Counted from the stretch's first letter, positions 35,736 through 44,485 are shown. The stretch is DNA of 64,000 nucleotides from Hydrogenophaga palleronii NBRC 102513 (GCF_001571225.1 NZ_BCTJ01000009.1:80629-144628), one strand, 5' to 3'. The notes: generated by a model not told the origin, from the letters alone. Translations and numbers: made by a program.

Positions 35736-36366
35736 AAAACAGATCCACCGAGCCACCGGCTGCGGCCTTGGCCACCACCGTGGCGTTGATCTTGCGGTCC
35801 TGTGTTTCGAGGGTTTCGGGATGCGAGTGCGCCAGGCGCTTCACCATCGCCTTGCCGGTGGCCGGGAAATAACAGACCTTGCGCGGGTGGATGTCGAGCA
35901 CGTCCTTGGAGATCACGGCGATGCGCTCGGTCTGCAGGTAGTCGAGCACGAACTGCGTATTGCGTTCGCCCACGTTCATGGTGGTGAAGGTGTGCATCAC
36001 CTGGCCGCCACCGAACACCTTGGCCTGCATGGTTTCGCGCCGTGCACCGAGCTTCATCATCTCGTTGATCAGCAGCTCCATCGCATACGAGCCGTAGCGG
36101 CCGCCCGAATCGTTGCCACCGTCGGGCAGCATGAAGTGGTTCATGCCCCCCACGCGCACCCGCGGGTCCCAGAGGCAGGCGGCGATGCAGGAGCCCAGCA
36201 CCGTCATCAGCAGCATGTCCTCGGTGGTCACGTAGTACTCGCCGGGCAGCACCTTCACCGCGTCGTTGTTGAAGTGGTGGTCGCGGTAAAAAAAGCTGGC
36301 CTCGCCCGGCTTGGGCGTGCGCGCCCGCAGCACGTCGAGCGAAGAGCGGGGCGTTGCAACCATCAT
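35734..36366 (-). CDS. cheD: Chemoreceptor glutamine deamidase
   Basis: Deamidates receptor glutamines and can serve as a CheY-P phosphatase partner. The 210-aa protein has the catalytic Cys in VLGSCIAACLWDP and the His in VGGMNHFMLP; the Thr-containing segment follows near VFGGGQVM. A GGAGG ribosome site supports the ATG at 36366. It lies between cheR and cheB in the minus-strand operon, with repeat copies on both sides. Confidence 0.95.
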   Translation of the reverse strand: MMVATPRSSLDVLRARTPKPGEASFFYRDHHFNNDAVKVLPGEYYVTTEDMLLMTVLGSCIAACLWDPRVRVGGMNHFMLPDGGNDSGGRYGSYAMELLINEMMKLGARRETMQAKVFGGGQVMHTFTTMNVGERNTQFVLDYLQTERIAVISKDVLDIHPRKVCYFPATGKAMVKRLAHSHPETLETQDRKINATVVAKAAAGGSVDLF

Positions 36367-36408
36367 GCCGGGCCTCCACCCACGCGCAGGCGTGAAGTGC
36401 CTTCATCC

Positions 36409-36492
36409 AGAGACACCACGGAGCCGGCTACGCCGGGCCGCAGGTGTCGTCCCCCCACCGGGGGAAAGGCGCGCAGCGCCGCAGGGGGGCGT
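36409..36492 (+). repeat. Dispersed three-hairpin repeat, copy 4, between cheR and cheD
   Basis: Includes GAGCCGGCTACGCCGGGCC, CCCCCCACCGGGGG and GCGCGCAGCGC followed by a G-tract. It ends directly at the cheR stop codon, in the same orientation as copies 3 and 5. Confidence 0.85.
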
Positions 36493-37416
36493 TCAAAGCC
36501 TTTCATAGACGGTCTTGCCGCGCAGGGCGAACAGGTTGCGCGCGTCGCTGAAGTTCTCGGCATGGCCGACGAACAACATGCCGCCCGGCTTCATCACGCG
36601 GTGGATGCGTTCGAGCACCGCGCGCTGCGTGGCGGCGTCGAAGTAGATCATCACGTTGCGGCAGAACACGACGTCGAAGGGTTCGCGAAACGGCAGGTTC
36701 TCGATCAGGTTGACGCTGAGGAACTGCATGTGTTTCTGCAGCTCGGGCTTGACGCGCATCAGCCCGGCGTTGCTGCCTTTGCCGCGCATGAAGAAGCGCT
36801 GCAGGTGAGCCTGCGTCAGGCCCTTCACGCCATCGGTCTTGTAGACGCCGCGCTGCGCCGTGGCCAGCACCTTGGTGTCGATGTCGCTGTTGACGATCTC
36901 GAACGAACCCGATGCGCCCAGCGCCTCGGTGGCCGTCATGGCGATGGAGTAGGGCTCTTCGCCGGTGGACGCGGCCGAGCACCAGATGCGCCAGGCTTGC
37001 GAGCGTTTTGCGGCCAGCAGGTCGTGAAGGATGCCGAAGTGGTGCTGCTCGCGGAAGAAGGCCGTGAGGTTGGTGGTGAGGGCGTTGATGAACTCCTGCC
37101 ACTCGCCACCGTCGTGCTGCTCCAGCCAGTCGAGGTAACTCTTGAAGCTGCCGTGGCCGGTTTCGCGCAGGCGGCGCGAGACGCGGCTGTAGACCATGGC
37201 GTGCTTGCCGTCGTGCAGGCTGATGCCGGCCTTCTTGTAGATCAGTGCCTTGATGCGCGCGAAGTCGGCGTCGGCCCAGACGAACTCGCGGCCTTCGGCC
37301 AGCGGTCCATCGAGCGAGGCATCCTTGTCCGAAGACGCCGTGGAACCGGTGCCACCGGGCCGCGGGTGTTGCCCCTTTGAGGGGGTCGCGCGAAGCGCGG
37401 TGGGGGTATTGAGCAT
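36493..37416 (-). CDS. cheR: Chemotaxis protein methyltransferase with a repeat-encoded N-terminus
   Basis: Transfers methyl groups from S-adenosylmethionine to chemoreceptor glutamates. The 307-aa protein shows the N-terminal helical domain (DFARIKALIYKKAGISL, MVYSRVSRRLR) and the SAM-binding region SAASTGEEPYSIAM, with NVMIYFD further on. The first 28 residues or so are encoded by a repeat copy and are Pro/Gly/Thr rich, unlike CheR. No usable start lies between the repeat and the conserved domain, so translation probably begins at 37416, 2 nt after the cheA stop, by coupling; no ribosome site is seen. Confidence 0.92.
   Translation of the reverse strand: MLNTPTALRATPSKGQHPRPGGTGSTASSDKDASLDGPLAEGREFVWADADFARIKALIYKKAGISLHDGKHAMVYSRVSRRLRETGHGSFKSYLDWLEQHDGGEWQEFINALTTNLTAFFREQHHFGILHDLLAAKRSQAWRIWCSAASTGEEPYSIAMTATEALGASGSFEIVNSDIDTKVLATAQRGVYKTDGVKGLTQAHLQRFFMRGKGSNAGLMRVKPELQKHMQFLSVNLIENLPFREPFDVVFCRNVMIYFDAATQRAVLERIHRVMKPGGMLFVGHAENFSDARNLFALRGKTVYERL
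37333..37408 (+). repeat. Dispersed three-hairpin repeat, copy 5, inside the cheR start
   Basis: Contains GGAACCGGTGCCACCGGGCC, CCCCTTTGAGGGG and GCGCGAAGCGC. It begins about 11 nt after the cheA stop along the transcript and is translated as the cheR N-terminus. Confidence 0.8.
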
Positions 37417-37418
37417 GT

Positions 37419-39605
37419 CTAGTGGCGTGAGCGGCGCACCAGGCCCGAGGTGTCCAGGATCAGCGCCACCTTGCCATCGCCCAGGATGGTGGCGCCCGAG
37501 ATGTTGGGCACCTTGCGGTAGTTGGACTCCAGGTTCTTGATCACCACCTGTTGCTGGCCCAGCAGCTCGTCCACCATCAGGGCCACGCGCGAGCCTTCGG
37601 CTTCCACCACCACCATGATGGGGCTGACGCCGCTGGACTCGAAACGTGGCACCTGGAACACGTGTTCGAGTTCCACCACCGGCATGTATTCGTCGCGCAC
37701 CTTCACCACCTGGGCGCCCTGGCCCAGGGTGTTGATGTCGGTGGGCTTGATCTGGAACGACTCGATCACGCTCGACAGCGGCAGGATGTACACCTCGTCG
37801 CTGACGCGCACCGACATGCCGTCCATGATGGCCAGCGTGAGCGGCAGGCGCACCGAGACGCGCATGCCGAAGCCTTCGGCCGAATCGATGTCCACCGTGC
37901 CGTTGAGCGCGGTGATGTTCTTCTTCACCACGTCCATGCCGACGCCGCGGCCGGACACGTCGGTGACCTGGTCTGCGGTGGAGAAGCCGGGCGCGAAGAT
38001 CAGGTTCCAGACTTCGCCATCGGTCAGCGTGTCGGGTGCGTCGATGCCTTTTTCGCGCGCCTTCTTCAGCAGCTTCTCGCGCGACAGGCCCTTGCCGTCG
38101 TCGCGCACCTCGATCAGGATCGAACCGCCTTCGTGCGTGGCCGACAGCGTGATGGTGCCGTGTTCGGCCTTGCCCTTGGCGCGCCGCTCTTCCGGCATTT
38201 CGATGCCGTGGTCGCAGCTGTTGCGGATCAGGTGGGTCAGCGGGTCGGTGATCTTCTCCACCAGGCCCTTGTCGAGTTCGGTCGATTCGCCCTGCGTCAC
38301 CAGCTCGACCTTCTTGCCCAGCTTGCTGGCGAGGTCGCGCAGCATGCGCGGGAAACGGTTGAACACCACCGACATCGGGATCATGCGGATCGACATCACC
38401 GCTTCCTGCAGGTCGCGCGTATTGCGGTCCAGGTCGGCCAGGCCGGCCAGCAGGGGCTGGTTGTCCTTGTCGTCGAGCTCGCGGCTTTTCTGCGCCAGCA
38501 TGGCCTGGGTGATGACGAGTTCGCCCACCAGGTTGATGAGCTGGTCGACCTTGCTCACCGAGACACGCAGCGTGCTCGACTCCAGGCCCGCGCCCGCGGC
38601 CGCACCGGCGGCGGCACGCGTTTCGGTTTTGGCCGTGGTGGTGGCCGCGGCCTTGGCGGGAGCGGTGGGGCCGCCCGGCACGCCGGGCGCGCCTTCGAAG
38701 AAACCGTAGTCGCGGCCTTCGGTGGTCGGGTTGGGGTGGCCGGTGCCGATCAGCACCTCGCCGCCGTCGGCGTCGTAGCTGATGCTCACCACCGGCGGTT
38801 CGGCGGGTGCGATGGCCACTACCACGGCGGCGGCTTCTTCGGCGGCGTGCTCGACGATGCGGATGTCGTCCTTGCCGACGTGGAAGGTGAACAGGTCCAG
38901 CAGGTCGTTGTCGCTGGCGCTGGTGCGGGCGCGCCAGGCACGGTGCGTGCTCAGGTCGCAGGGCAGGGTCTCGACCGAGCCCAGGCCGGGGATGTCGCGG
39001 AACAGCTCGGCAATGCCGTCGGCCGAAGCCGGGTTGTCCAGCGGGCCGACCAGGATGTCCAGCTCACGTTCGGCCTTGGCGGCCGGTTTGCGCGGGGCCG
39101 CTGGCGCCGGTGCCGGTGCGGCCACCGGGGCTGCCACCACCGCCGGCGGTGCGGCGGGGGCTTCCTCTTCCTGTTCGTGGTCTTCGCCGTTGGCCAGTGC
39201 GCTGATGCGTGCCACCAGCTCGGCCGTGGCCGGCGGCGCCACGCCGCGGCCCTGGTGCGCCGCCAGCAGGCCGCGCAGTGCGTCGGAGGATTCGAGCAAC
39301 ACGTCAACCATGGCGGCCGTGGGCATCAGCTCGTGGCGGCGCAGCTTGTCCAGCAGCGATTCCATCTGGTGCGTGAGCTCCGCCACGTCGGCAAAACCGA
39401 AGGTGGCGGCACCGCCCTTGATGGAGTGTGCGCAACGGAAGATCGCGTTGAGCTCTTCGTCGTCGGCCTTCTCCAGGTCGAGCGCGAGCAGCATCTGTTC
39501 CATCGAGTCCAGGTTCTCGCCCGCTTCTTCAAAGAAGATTTGGTAGAACTGGCTCAGGTCGATGTCGTTGCCGAGGTTGTGTCCCTCGCTCATCATTTCA
39601 CCCAT
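37419..39605 (-). CDS. cheA: Chemotaxis histidine kinase
   Basis: Central chemotaxis kinase, 728 aa. The HPt domain has the phosphorylated His in RCAHSIKGGAATFGF (residue about 61). An Ala/Pro-rich linker and CheY/CheB-binding region follow (to about 330), then dimerisation (LINLVGELVITQAML), HATPase (NSCDHGIEMPEER, DDGKGLS, GRGVGMDVVKKN) and a C-terminal CheW-like domain. AAGGAG supports the ATG at 39605. cheW and receptor genes, which often sit between cheA and cheR in relatives, are absent. Confidence 0.97.
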   Translation of the reverse strand: MGEMMSEGHNLGNDIDLSQFYQIFFEEAGENLDSMEQMLLALDLEKADDEELNAIFRCAHSIKGGAATFGFADVAELTHQMESLLDKLRRHELMPTAAMVDVLLESSDALRGLLAAHQGRGVAPPATAELVARISALANGEDHEQEEEAPAAPPAVVAAPVAAPAPAPAAPRKPAAKAERELDILVGPLDNPASADGIAELFRDIPGLGSVETLPCDLSTHRAWRARTSASDNDLLDLFTFHVGKDDIRIVEHAAEEAAAVVVAIAPAEPPVVSISYDADGGEVLIGTGHPNPTTEGRDYGFFEGAPGVPGGPTAPAKAAATTTAKTETRAAAGAAAGAGLESSTLRVSVSKVDQLINLVGELVITQAMLAQKSRELDDKDNQPLLAGLADLDRNTRDLQEAVMSIRMIPMSVVFNRFPRMLRDLASKLGKKVELVTQGESTELDKGLVEKITDPLTHLIRNSCDHGIEMPEERRAKGKAEHGTITLSATHEGGSILIEVRDDGKGLSREKLLKKAREKGIDAPDTLTDGEVWNLIFAPGFSTADQVTDVSGRGVGMDVVKKNITALNGTVDIDSAEGFGMRVSVRLPLTLAIMDGMSVRVSDEVYILPLSSVIESFQIKPTDINTLGQGAQVVKVRDEYMPVVELEHVFQVPRFESSGVSPIMVVVEAEGSRVALMVDELLGQQQVVIKNLESNYRKVPNISGATILGDGKVALILDTSGLVRRSRH

Positions 39606-39639
39606 GGTGAAACTCCTTGGTGTGTGCGTGGCGGGGAGG

Positions 39640-40002
39640 TCATCGAATGACTTTCTGGATCACTTCGATCAGACGCGCCGGATCAAAGGGCTTGACCAGC
39701 CAGCCGGTGGCACCGGCGCCGCGGCCGAGCTGCTTCATCTGGTCGCTGGACTCGGTGGTCAGGATCAGGATCGGCACGGTCTTGAACTTGGGGTGCTCGC
39801 GCAGCTTCTTCGTCAGGCCGATGCCATCCAGGTTGGGCATGTTCTGGTCGGTCAGCACTAGGTCGATGCTGTGCGCCTGGGCCTTTTCCCAGGCGTCCTG
39901 CCCGTCCACGGCTTCCACCACGTGGTAGCCGGCCCCCGTCAGGGTGAACGACACCATTTTTCGCATGGATGCCGAGTCGTCTACGGCAAGAATCGATCGC
40001 AT
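39640..40002 (-). CDS. cheY: Chemotaxis response regulator CheY
   Basis: A 120-aa receiver that, when phosphorylated, binds the flagellar switch FliM/FliN. Acidic pair VDDSASM, phospho-acceptor Asp52 (LVLTDQNMPNLDG), Thr in LILTTES and Lys in WLVKPFD are present. It is 34 bp upstream of cheA in the same operon. Confidence 0.94.
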   Translation of the reverse strand: MRSILAVDDSASMRKMVSFTLTGAGYHVVEAVDGQDAWEKAQAHSIDLVLTDQNMPNLDGIGLTKKLREHPKFKTVPILILTTESSDQMKQLGRGAGATGWLVKPFDPARLIEVIQKVIR

Positions 40003-40064
40003 GGTTTACTCCGTCTTTGGTCTGATATCGGCATGGAAGGCACCGGCTTGAATCGGCCGGGTGC

Positions 40065-40502
40065 TCAGAAGAGTTCGATGGAGCCCGCGTCCATCTCGCT
40101 TTGGGTCACCGGGCTGGGGCGCTCGGGCATCGGGTCGATTTCCATCGGCACCTCGCCCTCTTCGGGTTCCATCGCCTGGTCGGCCAGGCGCCAGGCGCAG
40201 CTCTGCAGCACCTTGCCGGTGTGTTCGATCAGCTGCGTCGCCATGTCATGGAACTGCAGCTCGGTCACCGCCTGGTGCAGGTTGTCGCGGATCGGGCCGA
40301 TCAGGGTCTCGTCGCTGCGGGCCTGTGCGCCCAGCTCGCCGAGCGCCCGGTTGGCGGCACCGAAGCGCATCAGCAGGTTGCCGGTGGCGTGGTCCAGCAG
40401 GCCTTCCAGGCGCTGCAGGTCGGTCATGGCCATCAGCAGCGAATCCTGGAGATCGGCCACCAGCGTCACGGGCAGGGAGACAGACGGAGGGGTCTGCTGC
40501 AT
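40065..40502 (-). CDS. Small CheZ-like protein, probable CheY-P phosphatase
   Basis: A 145-aa, largely helical protein upstream of cheY. The segment LQFHDMATQLIEH contains Asp86-x3-Gln90, the same spacing as the catalytic Asp and Gln of CheZ (QDLTGQ). The C-terminus ends in a Pro/Glu-rich linker and a short acidic-hydrophobic peptide (SEMDAGSIELF), in the place where CheZ carries its CheY-binding helix. It is much shorter than enterobacterial CheZ (about 214 aa). Assignment rests on motif and position only. Confidence 0.65.
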   Translation of the reverse strand: MQQTPPSVSLPVTLVADLQDSLLMAMTDLQRLEGLLDHATGNLLMRFGAANRALGELGAQARSDETLIGPIRDNLHQAVTELQFHDMATQLIEHTGKVLQSCAWRLADQAMEPEEGEVPMEIDPMPERPSPVTQSEMDAGSIELF

Positions 40503-40674
40503 CGTCGGGTGCTCCAAGTGGGTTTGGGAAGGGGGCGGCAGTGTGGTCGGCATTACAATTTTCAGCATCTGTGCGGCGCTGAATTGACCGATAACCGGCC
40601 GAATTCGGCGCCAGTTCCCCGCTTGGCCACCCGATTGCGGGCGCTCCATCGCCCGCCAGCAGCAGACCAGACCC

Positions 40675-41823
40675 ATGAGCGGAACGCCCGAGAACCCCGA
40701 CAAGCCCCCCGTGCGCATCCTGCACCTGGAAGATTCCCGGGTGGACCACGCCCTGGTGAAGTTCGCCCTGCAGCGCAGCCAGCTCATCAGCGAGGTGATG
40801 CTGGTCGACACCATGGACGACTTCCGCAGCGAGCTCGAAAGCGGCCGCTACGACATCGTGCTGGCCGACTACCACCTGCCCGGCTTCACCGGCCTGGACG
40901 CCTGGGACATGGTGCGCGAGATGCGGCTGGAGATTCCCTTCGTGATCCTCTCCGGCGCGATCGGCGAAGCCGCCGCGGTGGACGCGATGCACCGCGGCGT
41001 GAGCGACTACCTGCTCAAGGACAGCATGCACAAGCTCTCGCACGTGATCGCACGTGCGATCGAGATCAGCGAGACGCGCCGCGCCAAGGCCGCGGCCGAC
41101 GCCGAGCTGGCCGAGTCGCGCCGGCGCCTGGCCGAGCTGGCCGAACACCTGCAGACCAGCATTGAACAGGAGCGTGCCGACATCGCGCGCGAAATCCACG
41201 ACGACATCGGCGGTTCCCTGGCGGCCGTCAAGCTCGACCTCGCCTGGGTCGCGCGCCGCGCGTCCGACCCGGAGATGCAGCGCCACCTCGGTTCGGCGAT
41301 GGAGATGCTGCAGCACGCCCTGGGCGCGAGCCAGCGCATCATGATGAACCTGCGCCCGCCCATCCTCGACCAGGGACTGGTGGCCGCCGTGGTCTGGCTG
41401 GCCGCCGGTTTCGAGCGGCGCACCGGCTTGCGCGTGACGGTGCGCCGCTCGTCCGAACAGCTCGACGTGCCGCGTGATCTGCAGCTGGTGGCCTACCGCA
41501 CGGCGCAGGAAGCCCTGACCAATGTGCACAAACACGCACAGGCCAGCGCGGTCGACATCGACCTGAGCGACCGCGAAGGCGTGTTGACGCTGGAGGTGAA
41601 CGACAATGGCCGCGGCCTCGATGCGCAGGCCTTGCGCAAGGCCAAGTCCTTTGGGCTGCTCGGCCTGCGCGAGCGCGCGGCCAAGGTGGACGGCTGGCTC
41701 GACATCAGCTCATCGCCCAGGGGCACTTCGGTCATCCTGTCGGTGCCCCTGCAGACTTCCAGCAACCCGGACAACACGGCTCAGGCCGATGAGGAGCCCC
41801 ATGATCAAGGTGATTTTGTGTGA
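40675..41823 (+). CDS. Receiver-HisKA_3 hybrid kinase
   Basis: A 382-aa soluble protein with an N-terminal receiver (Asp65 in IVLADYHLPGFTG), a coiled coil (about 135-165), a NarL-type kinase core with His175 (IAREIHDDIGGS) and HATPase (RTAQEALTNVHKHA, NDNGRGLD, FGLLGLRERA). Phosphorylation of the receiver by another kinase probably tunes its activity on the next gene product, a NarL-type regulator whose start overlaps this gene by 23 nt. It is divergent from the chemotaxis operon. Confidence 0.92.
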   Translation: MSGTPENPDKPPVRILHLEDSRVDHALVKFALQRSQLISEVMLVDTMDDFRSELESGRYDIVLADYHLPGFTGLDAWDMVREMRLEIPFVILSGAIGEAAAVDAMHRGVSDYLLKDSMHKLSHVIARAIEISETRRAKAAADAELAESRRRLAELAEHLQTSIEQERADIAREIHDDIGGSLAAVKLDLAWVARRASDPEMQRHLGSAMEMLQHALGASQRIMMNLRPPILDQGLVAAVVWLAAGFERRTGLRVTVRRSSEQLDVPRDLQLVAYRTAQEALTNVHKHAQASAVDIDLSDREGVLTLEVNDNGRGLDAQALRKAKSFGLLGLRERAAKVDGWLDISSSPRGTSVILSVPLQTSSNPDNTAQADEEPHDQGDFV

Positions 41824-42430
41824 CGACCACGCCATGGTGCGGCGCGGCATCCGCGACACCATCTCGGAAGCCACCGACATCCAGGTGGTGGGCGAAGCCG
41901 GCAGCTACCCCGAACTGCGCGACCTGATGCGCAAGGTCGAGAGCGATGTGCTCGTGCTCGACCTCAACATGCCCGGGCGCGGCGGCCTGGAAGTGCTGGG
42001 CACGCTGAAGGAAGAGGGCTCCAACGTCAAGACCCTGGTGGTCTCCATGTACCCGGAAGACCAGTACGCCATCCGCTGCCTGCGCGCCGGCGCGCGCGGT
42101 TACCTGAACAAGGCCGGTGAACCCGCCGAACTGGTGGCCGCCATCCGCACCGTGATGCAGGGCCGCAAGTACGTGACGGCCGAGGTCGCGCAGATGCTGG
42201 TGGACACGCTCAGCGCGCCCGAGAGCGAGGAGCTGCACGCCAGCCTGTCCGAGCGCGAACTGCAGACGCTGCAGAAAATTGCCTCGGGCAAGAAGCTCTC
42301 GGAAATCGCCGAAGAGCTCATGCTCAGCCCCAAGACCGTGAGCGTGTACCGCGCGCGCGTGCTGGAAAAGCTGCACCTGGCGAACAACGCCGAACTCACG
42401 GTCTACGCGATCCGCAACGGCATCGTGTAA
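41801..42430 (+). CDS. NarL/FixJ-family response regulator
   Basis: A 209-aa DNA-binding regulator: receiver with Asp54 (VLVLDLNMPGRGG) and a LuxR-type helix-turn-helix at the C-terminus (LSERELQTLQKIASGKKLSE, then LMLSPKTVSVYRARVLEKL). GAGGAG precedes the ATG, which lies inside the end of the partner kinase gene. Its targets are not evident. Confidence 0.94.
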   Translation: MIKVILCDDHAMVRRGIRDTISEATDIQVVGEAGSYPELRDLMRKVESDVLVLDLNMPGRGGLEVLGTLKEEGSNVKTLVVSMYPEDQYAIRCLRAGARGYLNKAGEPAELVAAIRTVMQGRKYVTAEVAQMLVDTLSAPESEELHASLSERELQTLQKIASGKKLSEIAEELMLSPKTVSVYRARVLEKLHLANNAELTVYAIRNGIV

Positions 42431-42439
42431 AGGCTGCCC

Positions 42440-42817
42440 ATGCGCGCCTGGCCCCGCCACCACCGCCTTGCGTCCACCGCATTGCTGCGTGGCGTGGCCC
42501 TGTTGTGGCCGCTATGGGCCCTGCTGCCGGGCCCGGCGCAGGCCGAGTCGCTGCGCTGCGAAGGCGGCATTGCCAGCGAAGGCGATTCGCGCCTGGCGCT
42601 GGTGAACAAGTGCGGGCCGCCGGTGCTGGCCGACAGTTATTGCGCGCCGATCGAGATCCTGCCGCCGCGCGGTTTCTCCCGGAACTACCCGGAATACCTG
42701 CCTTGCCAGCCGACGGACGAATGGCTTTATGACCGCGGCCCCGGCAACCTGCAGGCCACGGTGCGGCTGCGCGCGGGCCGGGTCATTTCCATCCATTACG
42801 GCGAAACACCGCGCTGA
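42440..42817 (+). CDS. DUF2845 family exported protein
   Basis: A 125-aa protein with a signal peptide ending near GPAQAES and a mature part matching the DUF2845 pattern: LRCEGGIASEGDSRLALVNKCG, then DEWLYDRGPGNLQATV and RVISIHYG. Paired Cys residues may be oxidised in the periplasm. It begins 9 nt after the response regulator stop, so it is probably cotranscribed. The function of the family is unknown. Confidence 0.8.
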   Translation: MRAWPRHHRLASTALLRGVALLWPLWALLPGPAQAESLRCEGGIASEGDSRLALVNKCGPPVLADSYCAPIEILPPRGFSRNYPEYLPCQPTDEWLYDRGPGNLQATVRLRAGRVISIHYGETPR

Positions 42818-42856
42818 GCCCGCCGCGTCAGCCGCTGTGCCCAGGCTCGCAGTTGC

Positions 42857-42888
42857 CCGGTCGCACGGCGGTGTTCGTGCCGGTTTTT
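42857..42888 (+). terminator. Probable terminator between two convergent genes
   Basis: CCGG-TC-GCACG pairs with CGTGC-CGG around an 8-base loop and is followed by five T residues. It lies between the DUF2845 gene and the end of the NHL-repeat gene. Confidence 0.5.
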
Positions 42889-44248
42889 AAGGGACGGGGA
42901 CGGCTCGTGTCGGCGTGATCTTGCGGATCTGGTGGTTGTTCTTATCGGCCACGTAGACGTTGCCGCTGGCGTCCACCGCCACGCTGTAGGGATCCCAGAA
43001 CCTGGCCGCTGCGCCCACGCCGTTTTGTGCACCTAGCGCCGTCGGCGTGCCGGCCAGGGTGCTGACCATGCCGTCCGGTGTGATCCGCCGGATCACGTGC
43101 GACCCGCTGTCGGCCACATAGAGGCTGCCGCTCGAATCGATGGCGATGCCGACGGGTGCATTGAAGCTTGCGTTGTTGCCATGGCCGTCCTCGGAACCGT
43201 GGGCGTCGATTTTGCCGTACGGGGTGCTGACCATACCTTGCGGTGTGATCTTGCGAATGACGTGGCTGTTGAAATCGGTCACGAACAGATTGCCTTTGGC
43301 ATCGATGGTGATGCCGGCAGGCATCATGAACCGGGCGTCTGCACCTGTGCCGTCAGCTGTGCCCGGTGTGCCCGAGCGCGAGCCCGCGAACGTGCTGACC
43401 TCGCCGGCCGGCGTGATTTTGCGGATTTTGCGGCCCAACGAGTCGGCCACCAGCAGGTTGCCTTGTGCGTCGATCGCAATGCCCGCAGGCTGGTTGAACG
43501 AAGCGTTGACACCGTTGCCGTCGACCGAGCCGGCCGAGCCTGACCCTGCCACCGTGCTCACCACGGGCCCGGGCGCGATCTTCTTCACCTTGTGGCCCCA
43601 CAGCTCGGTCAGGTAGACGTTGCCGTCGGCGTCCAGGGCCAGGCCGAAGGGTTGCTCAAGTGTGTCGTCGAGGCCGCCGCCCGCCAGGGTCGTGACCGTG
43701 CCCGAGGGTGAGACCAGGCGGAGCCTCAAGTTAAGGGAGTCGGCCACATATACGTTGCCAGCAGCATCCACCGTCACGCCCCTTGGGAGCTTGAACTGGG
43801 CATCGGGTCCTTCGCCATCTGCCATGCCGTCCGTGCCCGAGCCCGCCAGCGTCGACACGGTGGCCTGCGCCGCCTCGCAGTGCACGGCCACGTTGGTGAC
43901 GTCGGCGGCGGCCTGGCCACGGTCGTTGTTCACGCTGCAGAACTGCCACAGTGGCTGCTTGAGCGCGGTGACCTCATAACGGCTGCCTTGTTCGATGGAG
44001 GTTGCAAAGTTGAAGCCGCCGTTGGCAGACAGTGCCAGCTCGTCACCGGCGTTGTTCTGCAACACCAGCGTGCCGCTCGTGATGCCACTGAGCGTGCCGC
44101 CGATCACGTGCCTGGCGACAGGCACCTCGGGTGGCTGGGCCGTGGGGGTGCCGCTGCCGCCGCCACCGCAAGCCGCCAGCAACAGCACCACCGCACCAGC
44201 CAGCATGCTGTGGCGTCCACCGAGCCCCGTCAATCCAAACGACTTCAT
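42887..44248 (-). CDS. NHL-repeat lipoprotein
   Basis: A 453-aa outer-membrane or periplasmic lipoprotein: signal LLLAACGGGG, a short beta-rich lead-in domain (about 40-120), then about five NHL repeats of 55-65 residues with the recurring pattern FNxPxGIAIDxxGNLxVADSxxxxIRKITPxG and V.TLAG. These repeats form a beta-propeller used for protein or ligand binding. The ATG at 44248 follows an AAAGG site; the ATG at 44266 is an alternative. It is divergent from an MFS transporter. Confidence 0.88.
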   Translation of the reverse strand: MKSFGLTGLGGRHSMLAGAVVLLLAACGGGGSGTPTAQPPEVPVARHVIGGTLSGITSGTLVLQNNAGDELALSANGGFNFATSIEQGSRYEVTALKQPLWQFCSVNNDRGQAAADVTNVAVHCEAAQATVSTLAGSGTDGMADGEGPDAQFKLPRGVTVDAAGNVYVADSLNLRLRLVSPSGTVTTLAGGGLDDTLEQPFGLALDADGNVYLTELWGHKVKKIAPGPVVSTVAGSGSAGSVDGNGVNASFNQPAGIAIDAQGNLLVADSLGRKIRKITPAGEVSTFAGSRSGTPGTADGTGADARFMMPAGITIDAKGNLFVTDFNSHVIRKITPQGMVSTPYGKIDAHGSEDGHGNNASFNAPVGIAIDSSGSLYVADSGSHVIRRITPDGMVSTLAGTPTALGAQNGVGAAARFWDPYSVAVDASGNVYVADKNNHQIRKITPTRAVPVP

Positions 44249-44485
44249 CTTGAAATACCTTTGCATTACCCGCGCAAAACACGCACCCCGATGGCACTGC
44301 TGAGCGGGCCACGACTGTAGTTCAGGAACTGCAATTTGCTCCTTTTTCGGAAGCGATATCTGTGCACAACAGCACGCATGCCGCGCCAGCACGCCTTGCT
44401 GCAGGCCGCCTTCTGGTGATTGGGCATCGCCGGCTTGCAAGAAGCGCGACATGCCCGGAACAGGACAGCTGCGGATAATCGCCAG

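Noticed and set aside
35206..39650. Very long plus-strand open frames opposite cheB, cheD, cheR and cheA
   Set aside because: These are antisense shadows of conserved chemotaxis genes with composition typical of high-GC reverse frames and no ribosome sites.
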